DNA of 49,404 bases, taken from NCBI GenBank assembly GCA_002408465.1, contig DHSM01000020.1, forward strand, positions 1-49,404, written 5' to 3'. Of this stretch, positions 16,795 through 24,687 are shown piece after piece; the stretch's first letter is position 1; each line of letters opens with the position of its first letter. The stretch is from Firmicutes bacterium UBA5286 (GTDB taxonomy: Bacteria; Bacillota; Proteinivoracia; UBA4975). The notes under the pieces are model-generated. The model had not been told where the DNA came from, did not search any database, and saw nothing but the letters and a program-made list of their open reading frames with translations. The translations under genes and the position numbers were made by a program.

Positions 16795-17286
16795 GTGAGT
16801 GAAAAAATAATGCTTGTGATAAGTGGCGCGAAGAGTTTCGCTAAGTATCTAATCATTCCATCCGGAATTATTACTTTTTTGACAGACGATTGGCTGGATT
16901 ATATTAGATTGCTAGATGTGAAGAAGTTGTATGGGGAATGGATTACATCAATATTTCTCATATCGATTTCAATACTTATTGTTGATTTAATAGTAAGGGT
17001 TTCTGACAAGATCGCAAAAGAGAGAGAAACCAAAAAAAAGCTTAGAGCCAAAGAAATCTCACTAGAGAACTTGACCCGCAGGGAAAGAGAAATAGTCAAG
17101 AAGATCTTTGAAAATGACAGTGCTATTTTCGAGGCAAATGATGCTTCCGTATGCAAGCTAGAAAGTATGTTGGTTGTTTTTCGGCCAAATATCAGCGTAG
17201 GAATGGCATCATTCTCGTACACCCTACAACCCTGGGTCTCAAACTATCTTAAGAAACATCCAGATTATTTAAGGGAGGACAAATGA
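16795..17286 (+). CDS. Superinfection-exclusion-B-like (SieB) membrane protein, 163 aa
   Basis: Two hydrophobic helices (about residues 15-32 and 48-66) lie at the N-terminus, then a basic coiled segment. The C-terminal soluble domain starts at LTRREREIVKKIF and ends with FSYTLQPWVSNYLKKHPDYL, the shape of the SieB family. SieB proteins of phages and prophages act at the inner membrane to stop infection by other phages. The GTG at 16795 was chosen because homology to DUF4391 ends just before it and the G-tract can act as ribosome site. The frame is open upstream, so a fusion with the DUF4391 tail is also possible. The stop overlaps the Mod start (ATGA), which shows operon membership. Confidence 0.65.
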   Translation: MSEKIMLVISGAKSFAKYLIIPSGIITFLTDDWLDYIRLLDVKKLYGEWITSIFLISISILIVDLIVRVSDKIAKERETKKKLRAKEISLENLTRREREIVKKIFENDSAIFEANDASVCKLESMLVVFRPNISVGMASFSYTLQPWVSNYLKKHPDYLREDK

Positions 17287-19157
17287 TCATGGATAAAATG
17301 CGCTTTGAATCGACTGATATTATCGATAAGAATATCAAGAAAATATCCCAACTGTTCCCCGGTATTGTGATTGAAGGAAAAGTCAATTTCGACCTACTGC
17401 GCTCCTTGCTGGGGGATGAAGTGCACGGTGACGAGGCCTATGAGTTTACTTGGGTTGGGAAAGGGGCTGCTATTGCCGAGGCGGGCAGGCCTATCCGCAA
17501 GACCCTGCTTCCTTGTAAAGAGGAGAGTAAGAACTGGGATACCACAGAAAACCTTTATATCGAGGGCGATAACCTCGATGTGCTAAAGCTCCTGCAGGAG
17601 AGCTATCTGGGTAAGGTCAAGATGATCTATATTGACCCCCCCTATAACACCGGCAACGATTTTGTTTACCGTGATAATTTCATGCAAGACAAGGACGAAT
17701 ACGATGAGGAAGCGGGCGTATACGACGAGGATGGTGACCGCTTGTTCCGCAACACTGAAAGTAACGGGAGGTTTCATTCAGATTGGTGCAGTATGATGTA
17801 TCCCCGGCTAGTGCTGGCAAGAAATCTACTGCGGGAAGACGGGGTTATTTTTATCAGTATCGATGATAATGAAGTAGCGCAACTACGCAAGATTTGTGAT
17901 GAAGTGTTCGGAGAAAGCAATTTTGTATCCCAACTTATCTGGCAGCGTGCCTTTTCTCCAAAGAATGATGCCAAATTTGTTTCTTGCAGTCATGATTATG
18001 TCTTAATTTACGCGAAAGCGATTGGTTCATTTGCTATAGGACGTCTAGAAAGAACAGAGAAAGCAAATGCACGTTATTCAAATCCCGATAGCGACCCACG
18101 TGGCGTTTGGATGTCGAGTGATATTTCTGTTAAAACCTATACTGCTGAAAATGATTATCCCATTACAACGCCCTCTGGGCGTGTAATAGAGCCTCCAGCA
18201 GGTCGCTGCTGGAGTCTATCGAAAAAAGCATTTTTCGATAGACTCCACGATAACAGAATATGGTTTGGCCCTGACGGAAATAATACCCCGAGAATAAAAA
18301 GGTTTTTAACGGATTTGCGTAAAGAGGGGATGACCCCTACTTCAATTTTATTTCACAAAGAAGTGGGCCATAGTCAAGAAGGGGCGCAAGAAGTTGTATC
18401 AATTTTTAACGGGCAAGGTTTGTTTGACGGGCCTAAGCCTGTCCGCCTGTTATTACGATTGCTGACACTTGCGAATACCGGGGAGGATAGCATAATTTTG
18501 GACTTTTTTTCTGGGTCGGCTTCTACCGCTCATGCTATAATGCGTTATAATGCTGACAAAGGCGGTAAGCGTAAATTTATTATGGTGCAAGTACCCGAAG
18601 AGTGCCCACCTGGTACAAAAGCGGCTAAAGCTGGCTACGCCAACATCTGCGAAATTGGCAAGGAGCGCATCCGCAGGGCAGGGGAAAAGATTAAGGCCGA
18701 GGCAGGGATGCTGGGCCAGGACTTGGACATCGGCTTCCGGGTCCTCAAGCTGGATTCCACCAACATGCGGGATGTATTTTATTCCGCCGGGGAATATAGC
18801 CAGGACATGCTTTCTGCTCTGGAGGACAATATCAAGGAAGACCGCAGTGACATGGACCTGCTCTATGCCTGTCTGCTGGATTGGGGCTTGCCCTTGTCGT
18901 TTCCTCATACCCGCGAACAGATTTCCGGATTCACCGTCCACACCTACAATGATGGTGACCTTATCGCCTGCTTTGACAAGGATATCAGCAATGATGTGGT
19001 TAAAGAAATCGCCCGTCGCTGCGGAAGTCCTGAACGGGAAGGGCTGGCTACCCGTGCAGTGTTCCGGGATTTGAGCTTTGCCAACAGTCCGGCGAAAATC
19101 AATGTAGAGGAGATCTTTAAACTTCTGGCGCCCAATACCAGCGTGCGGGTGATATGA
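17283..19157 (+). CDS. Type III-like DNA methyltransferase (Mod), beta-class
   Basis: It is a site-specific adenine or N4-cytosine methyltransferase that protects host DNA and directs the Res nuclease. The order is beta-class: catalytic motif IV DPPYNTGN at about residue 118, target recognition region about residues 215-375, then the AdoMet-binding motif DFFSGSAST at about residue 406. The 624 residues match type III Mod proteins and no break is seen. ATG at 17283 overlaps the stop of the SieB-like gene and follows GGGAGG; ATG at 17289 is an alternative. The recognition region (about 17930-18600) is clearly AT-richer than the flanks, as expected for an exchanged specificity segment. It forms an operon with RhuM and Res. 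Confidence 0.9.
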   Translation: MIMDKMRFESTDIIDKNIKKISQLFPGIVIEGKVNFDLLRSLLGDEVHGDEAYEFTWVGKGAAIAEAGRPIRKTLLPCKEESKNWDTTENLYIEGDNLDVLKLLQESYLGKVKMIYIDPPYNTGNDFVYRDNFMQDKDEYDEEAGVYDEDGDRLFRNTESNGRFHSDWCSMMYPRLVLARNLLREDGVIFISIDDNEVAQLRKICDEVFGESNFVSQLIWQRAFSPKNDAKFVSCSHDYVLIYAKAIGSFAIGRLERTEKANARYSNPDSDPRGVWMSSDISVKTYTAENDYPITTPSGRVIEPPAGRCWSLSKKAFFDRLHDNRIWFGPDGNNTPRIKRFLTDLRKEGMTPTSILFHKEVGHSQEGAQEVVSIFNGQGLFDGPKPVRLLLRLLTLANTGEDSIILDFFSGSASTAHAIMRYNADKGGKRKFIMVQVPEECPPGTKAAKAGYANICEIGKERIRRAGEKIKAEAGMLGQDLDIGFRVLKLDSTNMRDVFYSAGEYSQDMLSALEDNIKEDRSDMDLLYACLLDWGLPLSFPHTREQISGFTVHTYNDGDLIACFDKDISNDVVKEIARRCGSPEREGLATRAVFRDLSFANSPAKINVEEIFKLLAPNTSVRVI

Positions 19158-19158
19158 G

Positions 19159-19704
19159 ATGAAGCAGGAAGATAGAATCATCCTTTATGCCACCGATGAC
19201 GGTAATGTGGCCGTTTCGGTGCGCTTTGAGGATGAAGATTTTTGGATGACGCAAAAGGCTATTGCTGAGCTGTTAGAAACAGACCGCAGTGTTATTACAA
19301 AGCACATTTCAAATATCTATAATGACGAGGAACTTGATAGGCAGTCAACCTGTGCAAAATTTGCACAGGTTCAAACCGAGGGCAGCCGAAAAGTAACACG
19401 CTTACTAGAGTTCTACAATCTGGATATGATTATCGCCGTGGGCTACCGGGTCAATTCCAAAAAGGCGACCCGTTTTCGCCAGTGGGCAACGAAGACACTG
19501 CATGAGTATATCCAAAAGGGCTTTGTCTTAAATGACGATTTGCTGAAGAATGGAAAGCCCTTTGGCCGTGATTACTTTGATGAGCTGCTGGAGCACATCA
19601 GGGAGGGGGCAAGGACCAATGAAACTGCAATTCAAGCATCAGAAATTCCAGGCAGATGCGGCCAAGGCCGTGTGCGATGTATTTGCCGGACAGCCTTACC
19701 TTAA
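19159..19704 (+). pseudogene. RhuM family protein, C-terminally truncated
   Basis: RhuM proteins, about 330 residues, begin with a DNA-binding-like domain and are frequent in defence islands; their biochemical role is unclear. Here the N-terminal part is normal: FWMTQKAIAELLETDRSVITKHI, then YNLDMIIAVGYRVNSKKATRFRQWATKTL and DYFDELLEHIRE. At about residue 150 the family sequence stops and the frame runs on as an unrelated tail (GARTNETAIQ) that is only the res start read out of frame, ending at 19704. So about half the gene is lost, and the deletion ends right at the ribosome site of res. It starts one base after the Mod stop. Confidence 0.65.
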
Positions 19705-22666
19705 GCCCAGCTATATGATGGATAAGGGGTATGTAAAAAAAGAACAGATTACCATCGATGAAGCAGAACGCTTCATCGGTTTTGGCAACTCTCCCTTAAT
19801 GCCTGAATTGAATGATGGGGTTATCCTGGAAAATATCAATAAGATTCAGCGCAGCAATCAGATTGAGCCATCCAAACAATTGGAGGGGCGTTACAACCTG
19901 ACCGTGGAAATGGAGACCGGCGTCGGCAAGACCTACACTTATATAAAGACCATGTACGAGCTGAGCAAGCGCTACGGCTGGAGTAAGTACATTGTCGTCG
20001 TGCCCAGTGTCGCCATCCGGGAAGGGGTCTACAAGTCCTTTCAGATAACCGAGGATCATTTTGTTGAGGAATATGGCAAGAAAATAAGGTATTTCATCTA
20101 TAATTCTGCCCAGCTTACCGAGATCGACCGCTTTGCCTCCGATAGCGCCATCAATGTCATGATTATCAACTCCCAGGCTTTTAACGCCCGAGGCAAGGAT
20201 GCACGGCGTATCTACATGAAATTAGATGAGTTTCGGAGCCGCAAGCCCATTGACATCATCGCTAAAACAAACCCTATAATGATTATCGATGAGCCCCAGT
20301 CGGTGGAAGGGGCGGCCACTAAGGAGCGCTTGAAAGAGTTCAATCCGCTCTTTACCCTGAGATATTCGGCGACCCACAAGCAGGACAGCGTTTACAATAT
20401 GATTTACCGCCTTGACGCCATGGAGGCCTACAATAAAAAGCTGGTCAAAAGAATCGCCGTCAAGGGTATTTCCGTTTCTGGCAGCACGGCGACGGAAGGG
20501 TATGTGTACTTAGAGAGCATCAATCTTTCCAAGGGCAACCCCACCGCCACAATTGAATTTGATGTTAAGCGGGCAGGGGGCGTTGGCAAGGCTCGGCGCA
20601 CTGTGGGTGAGGGGTATAATCTCTTTCCCAATTCCGGTGAATTGGCTGCATATAAGAACGGATATACAGTGCTGCGCATCGACGGCCGGGACAGCTCGGT
20701 GGAATTTATCAATGGCACTAAGCTGTATGCAGGGGACGTTATCGGGGCGGTCAGTGATGATCAGCTGCGCCGGATTCAGATTCGGGAGACCATCCTCTCC
20801 CATATTGAGCAGGAGCGGCGCTTGTTCTACAAGGGCATCAAAGTGTTGTCCCTGTTCTTTATTGATGAGGTGGCGAAGTACAAGCAATACGATGCCAGCG
20901 GGCAAGTCCTTAATGGCCTTTATGCCGACATCTTCGAGGAAGAGTACCAGCAGATTATCGACAATCTGCAACTTGAATTTGGCGATGACCAGGGGTATCT
21001 GAAATATCTTGAGGGCATCAGCGCCGGGGAAACCCATGCCGGATATTTTTCCATAGATAAAAAGAGCCGCCGCATAGTGGACAGCAAGCTGGGGGATAGA
21101 AAGGAACGCACATCCGACGATACAGACGCCTACAATCTGATCATGAAGGATAAGGAGCGTCTCTTGGACCGCCGGGAGCCGGTGCGGTTTATCTTTTCCC
21201 ACTCTGCCCTTCGGGAAGGCTGGGATAATCCCAATGTGTTTCAAATCTGCACGTTGAAGCAAAGCGGCAGCGACGTCCGCAAACGGCAGGAGGTTGGCCG
21301 GGGCTTGCGCTTGTCTGTCAATCAGAATGGTCAGCGTATGGATACCAACCTGCTGGGAGAAGATGTCCATAATGTCAACGTGCTCACCGTTGTCGCCAAT
21401 GAAAGCTATGACAGCTTTGCCAAGGGGCTGCAAACAGAGCTTGCCGAGGCTGTGGCTGATAGGCCATGCAGGGTAACGGTGGAGTTGTTTAAGGATAAGG
21501 TCATTAAAGACAGCCAAGGCGTTGAGCAGGTAGTTGATATCGACCTTGCCCAGAGCATTTATGAGGGACTTATCACCAGCGGGTATGTAAGGAAAGGTGT
21601 TCTCACCGACAAGTATTATGAGGACAAGAAGAAAGGCAGCATCGAGATAGCCTCGGAAGCCGCCGACTGCAAGGATTCGGTAATAGCAATTCTTGATTCC
21701 ATCTATGACAGCCGCGCCATGCAGCCGGAGAACGCACGGATGAATAATGTTGAGTTGAAGTTGGACCAATCCAAGCTGGGCTTGCCGGAATTCCAGAGGC
21801 TGTGGGGAAAGATAAATGCCAAATCCGTATATACGGTGGAATTCGATGAAGATGAGCTGATTACAAGAGCTATAGCGGCCCTGAATAAGGGACTTCGTAT
21901 TTCCCAGATCTTCGTTACGGTTGAAACCGGTACTCTCAAGGATATTCAGTCCAGGGAACAATTGGAGCAGGGGGAAGCATTTTACAGGGAGAAAAACGTA
22001 GTTTACAATGCAGTATTCGCAACGAATGCTGCGGTGAAATTTGATCTCATCGGCAAAATAGTGGCCGAAACGGGCCTTACAAGAAGAGCTGTTGTCGGTA
22101 TCCTGGGCGGGATTGATAAGTATGTTTTTGACCAGTTTGCCGGCAATCCCGAAGAGTTTATTATCAAGGCAGCTAAAATCATTAACGAGCAGAAAGCTAC
22201 TACCATCATTCAGCACATTACCTACAATAAGCTGGACGCGGTTTATAATACTGCGATTTTCACTGAGCCAACACTAAAGGGGCAGCTTGGTGTCAACGCA
22301 ATGGCAGCAAAAAAGCATTTGTATGACCATATACTCTATGATTCTGAAACTGAAAGATCCTTTGCCGAAAGCGTGGATACCAGCGCCGAGGTGGCGGTTT
22401 ATGTCAAGCTGCCAAATGGTTTTTACATCAGTACGCCGGTTGGCAAGTACAATCCAGACTGGGCAATTGCCTTTAATGAGGGCAAGGTGAAGCATATCTA
22501 CTTTGTCGCCGAAACAAAAGGCTCCATGTCCACCATGCAGCTCCGCCATATTGAGGATGCAAAAATTCACTGCGCACGGCAGCACTTTAAGGCCATCAGT
22601 ACCAATTCAGTGGTCTATGATGTGGTGGATAGCTACGCAGCATTGTTGGCTAAGGTGATGAAATAA
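19619..22666 (+). CDS. Type III-like restriction enzyme Res subunit (SF2 helicase plus nuclease), 1015 aa
   Basis: Res cuts unmethylated DNA after ATP-driven communication between sites, together with Mod. Helicase motifs are Walker A METGVGKT (about residue 97), DEPQ box IIDEPQSVEG (about 222), motif III LRYSATH (about 248) and motif VI RQEVGRGLRLS (about 556). The C-terminal PD-(D/E)XK nuclease is seen as YNPDWAI (about 943) followed by VAETKG (about 964). ATG at 19619 follows GGGAGGGGGCAAGGA and gives the family start KLQFKHQKFQADAAKAV; the upstream 23 codons belong to the RhuM remnant in another frame. No break is seen over the full length. It is the last gene of the operon. Confidence 0.9.
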   Translation: MKLQFKHQKFQADAAKAVCDVFAGQPYLKPSYMMDKGYVKKEQITIDEAERFIGFGNSPLMPELNDGVILENINKIQRSNQIEPSKQLEGRYNLTVEMETGVGKTYTYIKTMYELSKRYGWSKYIVVVPSVAIREGVYKSFQITEDHFVEEYGKKIRYFIYNSAQLTEIDRFASDSAINVMIINSQAFNARGKDARRIYMKLDEFRSRKPIDIIAKTNPIMIIDEPQSVEGAATKERLKEFNPLFTLRYSATHKQDSVYNMIYRLDAMEAYNKKLVKRIAVKGISVSGSTATEGYVYLESINLSKGNPTATIEFDVKRAGGVGKARRTVGEGYNLFPNSGELAAYKNGYTVLRIDGRDSSVEFINGTKLYAGDVIGAVSDDQLRRIQIRETILSHIEQERRLFYKGIKVLSLFFIDEVAKYKQYDASGQVLNGLYADIFEEEYQQIIDNLQLEFGDDQGYLKYLEGISAGETHAGYFSIDKKSRRIVDSKLGDRKERTSDDTDAYNLIMKDKERLLDRREPVRFIFSHSALREGWDNPNVFQICTLKQSGSDVRKRQEVGRGLRLSVNQNGQRMDTNLLGEDVHNVNVLTVVANESYDSFAKGLQTELAEAVADRPCRVTVELFKDKVIKDSQGVEQVVDIDLAQSIYEGLITSGYVRKGVLTDKYYEDKKKGSIEIASEAADCKDSVIAILDSIYDSRAMQPENARMNNVELKLDQSKLGLPEFQRLWGKINAKSVYTVEFDEDELITRAIAALNKGLRISQIFVTVETGTLKDIQSREQLEQGEAFYREKNVVYNAVFATNAAVKFDLIGKIVAETGLTRRAVVGILGGIDKYVFDQFAGNPEEFIIKAAKIINEQKATTIIQHITYNKLDAVYNTAIFTEPTLKGQLGVNAMAAKKHLYDHILYDSETERSFAESVDTSAEVAVYVKLPNGFYISTPVGKYNPDWAIAFNEGKVKHIYFVAETKGSMSTMQLRHIEDAKIHCARQHFKAISTNSVVYDVVDSYAALLAKVMK

Positions 22667-23235
22667 CACTCTTCAGGCGATTGTGGGTGCGGGAAAGCGA
22701 ACGATTCCGGCGTGTTTTTCGAATTTACGCTTTCAGCGTTATTCGACATCATTGTAGCGCTAGAAAAGCACCAAGTTAAGCCCGAAGATAAGCACCAAGT
22801 TGAATTGAGCGATAACAACTTTTAGCTTGGAACACGAAAATCCCTATCCGGCCAGATGGTGCGGATGGGGATTGCCTGCTGTATGTGCTTTTTGGGAGCC
22901 GCCCCCTTTGCGGCACTATGCACCTTTTTTACTCATTCCCATTTTTCTAAAGTGTTTTGTCATCACACGTTCAAAAGTTAACTGTCAATCGTTCAAAAAA
23001 TGCGTAGATGGAATCTCAACCATCAATCTTGGAGAGTTCATTGTATTTGACACGCGATCTTTCGGCTTACCTGGCTGTATATAAAGCAACTGGGAATGTA
23101 TTATTAGATCGACTAAGCCACCTTGTTTCTCAACATTAAAAGCTACAAAAAATACAGTTGCAACTGGATGTTCCAACGTAAATTGTAAAGTAATAAATTT
23201 ATCATCTGTACTTTTACCCCTAAATAATAATGATA
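22667..23235. other. Gene-free stretch after res, with a possible short relic
   Basis: No complete gene is supported. In the plus frame ending at about 22825 a short protein-like stretch can be read (VFFEFTLSALFDIIVALEK, then KHQVKPEDKHQVEL). It resembles the C-terminal tail of some ATP-dependent helicase-like regulators with repeated HQV units, and is probably a relic. The rest, including a 94-codon minus frame near 22985-23269, shows no recognisable family or ribosome site. Confidence 0.35.
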
Positions 23236-23553
23236 TTATCTGATTAACCACCCATAATCCTGTCTGCAATCCACGATATAATCAACATACACTGTCTGAT
23301 CCTTAATCTGATACAGAATCAAATACCATTTCTCAACGAACATCTTGTGATACTTATTTAGCGGTATAAATTCTGTGTTGAGAAATGGAAATCGCTCCGG
23401 CATGGTGGAAAGGGAACGAACGGCATCCATTAATTCATTCTTTGTCCTGCGGGCAGCAGTGAGGCTTTCCTGAGCCAGAAAACAAACATGACCCGCCAGC
23501 ATCTGACGGGCACGGTCGGAAACAATCACCTTATATTGAGGCTTCTTTTCCAT
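23236..23553 (-). CDS. RelE/ParE-family toxin of a type II toxin-antitoxin pair
   Basis: The 105-residue product has the compact ParE/RelE layout: YKVIVSDRARQML at the N-terminus (residues 6-18), a helical hairpin with QESLTAARRTKNELMDAV, then MPERFPFL and the strand pair YLILYQIKDQTVYVDYIVDCRQD. Such toxins cleave ribosome-bound mRNA or block gyrase and are bound by the upstream antitoxin. The start at 23553 was chosen because GAGGTGG lies three bases before it. TTG or ATG codons slightly upstream are less likely. The gene overlaps the antitoxin by 23 bases, the usual antitoxin-first order. It appears intact. Confidence 0.85.
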   Translation of the reverse strand: MEKKPQYKVIVSDRARQMLAGHVCFLAQESLTAARRTKNELMDAVRSLSTMPERFPFLNTEFIPLNKYHKMFVEKWYLILYQIKDQTVYVDYIVDCRQDYGWLIR

Positions 23554-23821
23554 GTTCCACCTCATCAATAATGCTTTCTAAATAGCTGTCCAGTTCATCC
23601 GGTGTTACTCCGGTGCGACCAGCCATTCGATCTTCCTCAACAGCTAACAGTTCCTCGCGTAGCTTAAGCATTTTTTCTCGACGGGTAAATGTATCTAAAT
23701 CCATGACCACGAGATCGCCTTCGCCGTTTTTAGTAAGATACACAGGCTCCCCGGAGGTTTTGCACAAAGCCGCAATTTCATTATAGTTCTGCCTTATACT
23801 TGCGGACGGTTTAATCTGCAT
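23531..23821 (-). CDS. Phd/YefM-family antitoxin
   Basis: This 96-residue protein has the N-terminal Phd/YefM DNA-binding fold: IKPSASIRQNYNEIA (residues 3-17), CKTSGEPVYLTKNGEGDLVVMDLDTF (about 22-47), followed by a long acidic helix that would wrap the toxin. It should repress the shared promoter and neutralise the ParE-like toxin. ATG at 23821 follows AGGAG with eight bases spacing; upstream codons in the same frame are ignored for that reason. It is preceded by a near-consensus promoter and followed by the overlapping toxin gene. Confidence 0.87.
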   Translation of the reverse strand: MQIKPSASIRQNYNEIAALCKTSGEPVYLTKNGEGDLVVMDLDTFTRREKMLKLREELLAVEEDRMAGRTGVTPDELDSYLESIIDEVEHGKEASI

Positions 23822-23854
23822 GGTATCAACTCCTTGTAGTAATATTCTAATCAT

Positions 23855-23883
23855 ATTATACCCCTTTCTTGCTATTGATTCAA
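23855..23883 (-). promoter_or_regulatory. Promoter of the antitoxin-toxin pair
   Basis: On the minus strand TTGAAT (4 of 6), 17-base spacer and a perfect TATAAT lie about 35-60 bases before the antitoxin start. As in related pairs, the antitoxin probably binds here. Confidence 0.65.
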
Positions 23884-23939
23884 CCGGTTTGGTTACAATC
23901 TTTCAAACTCCTGTGAGCGCTACAATCTCAATAAAATTC

Positions 23940-24165
23940 TTAAATGCTCATCGGAGACGATGTATGAGGAAGAAAGAAGGGTCTCTGCCGCCAGCCGTCC
24001 GGCTTGTCGTTGTCCAGGTGCAAAGTAATTTCCTTAATTTGCGGAAAGTCTTTTAAGTATTGTACCAGAGCAGCAGGTGGGCTGCTTTCCGATATATTCT
24101 TTTTCGGCTGGTAAATCCGCAAGGGAAAGGCAGTTTTCCCCGTTTGATGAGTTTAAGCGCTTAAG
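23940..24165 (-). pseudogene. Relic of a plasmid-type DUF3991/TOPRIM protein
   Basis: One minus frame gives NCLSLAD near 24120-24160. The next frame continues with IYQPKKNISES, LVQYLKDFP and ITLHLDNDK (about 24005-24115). Together these match the TOPRIM end of DUF3991 proteins carried by conjugative plasmids and integrative elements. The switch of frame near 24115 and the absence of the rest show a small decayed fragment. It is evidence that a mobile element once sat here. Confidence 0.55.
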
Positions 24166-24420
24166 GCAAACGCCATTTGGGTAAAGAAAACTTGAACAAT
24201 GCTCCCATTTATAGCAGTGGCAGCAAATTAACAAGAAAGGCGTTAAAAGGTTTAAATAGTATTACTGCAGTCTAGAACAAAAAGAGGTTCTCTTTAAAAA
24301 CCTACAATGACTTGACGCTATCCCATCATTATTACCTATGGAATCTTTCTAGGGAAATATGGTATAGTAATGTTTAAAGGTTGTCCAATTCTCATTTCTG
24401 CTTTCCAGGAGGATGATACT

Positions 24421-24666
24421 ATGAATGCGCAGTTGATCAAATACGCGATCATGGCAGTCTTGGCTGCCGTAAGCGGTTTTTTTCTGGTGGGATTTATAAT
24501 TTTCAGCATCTCAGTTCTTTTATCCAAGAAAAAAAAGCAGCCGCAAAAACTCTGGGGCGGCTTGGTGGGCATTGGCATCAACGGCCTCATTTTTCTGCTG
24601 ACCTTCCCTGCCGTCTTCCCCGTTCTGCTCGAAGCAATCAATAAAGTCTTGTTTAAGTTCAGATAA
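24421..24666 (+). CDS. Small membrane protein, 81 aa
   Basis: Two hydrophobic helices (about residues 8-34 and 48-72) are separated by a strongly basic loop with four consecutive lysines, so both ends probably face the same side of the membrane. The ATG at 24421 follows CAGGAGGATGATACT, a good ribosome site. A terminator lies directly after the stop. The family is not recognised. It stands alone between the toxin-antitoxin region and the purine cluster. Confidence 0.65.
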   Translation: MNAQLIKYAIMAVLAAVSGFFLVGFIIFSISVLLSKKKKQPQKLWGGLVGIGINGLIFLLTFPAVFPVLLEAINKVLFKFR

Positions 24667-24687
24667 GGCCTTAAGGGCCTTTTTTTT
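24665..24687 (+). terminator. Terminator after the small membrane protein gene
   Basis: AAGGCC and GGCCTT form a stem over a five-base loop, followed by a run of eight T residues. The xdhC-like gene on the opposite strand ends at 24686, so the hairpin may also be transcribed from that side. Confidence 0.7.

Noticed and set aside
20510..22216. Long minus-strand frame (568 codons) inside res
   Set aside because: It is the antisense shadow of the well conserved Res helicase; no family features and no ribosome site.
22985..23269. 94-codon minus frame overlapping the end of the toxin gene
   Set aside because: No recognisable motif or ribosome site; it overlaps a well supported gene. A decayed gene cannot be excluded.
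24312..24340. TTGACG at 24312 as a promoter for the small membrane protein
   Set aside because: No acceptable -10 box at 16-18 bases; the TATAGT further on has no -35 partner.
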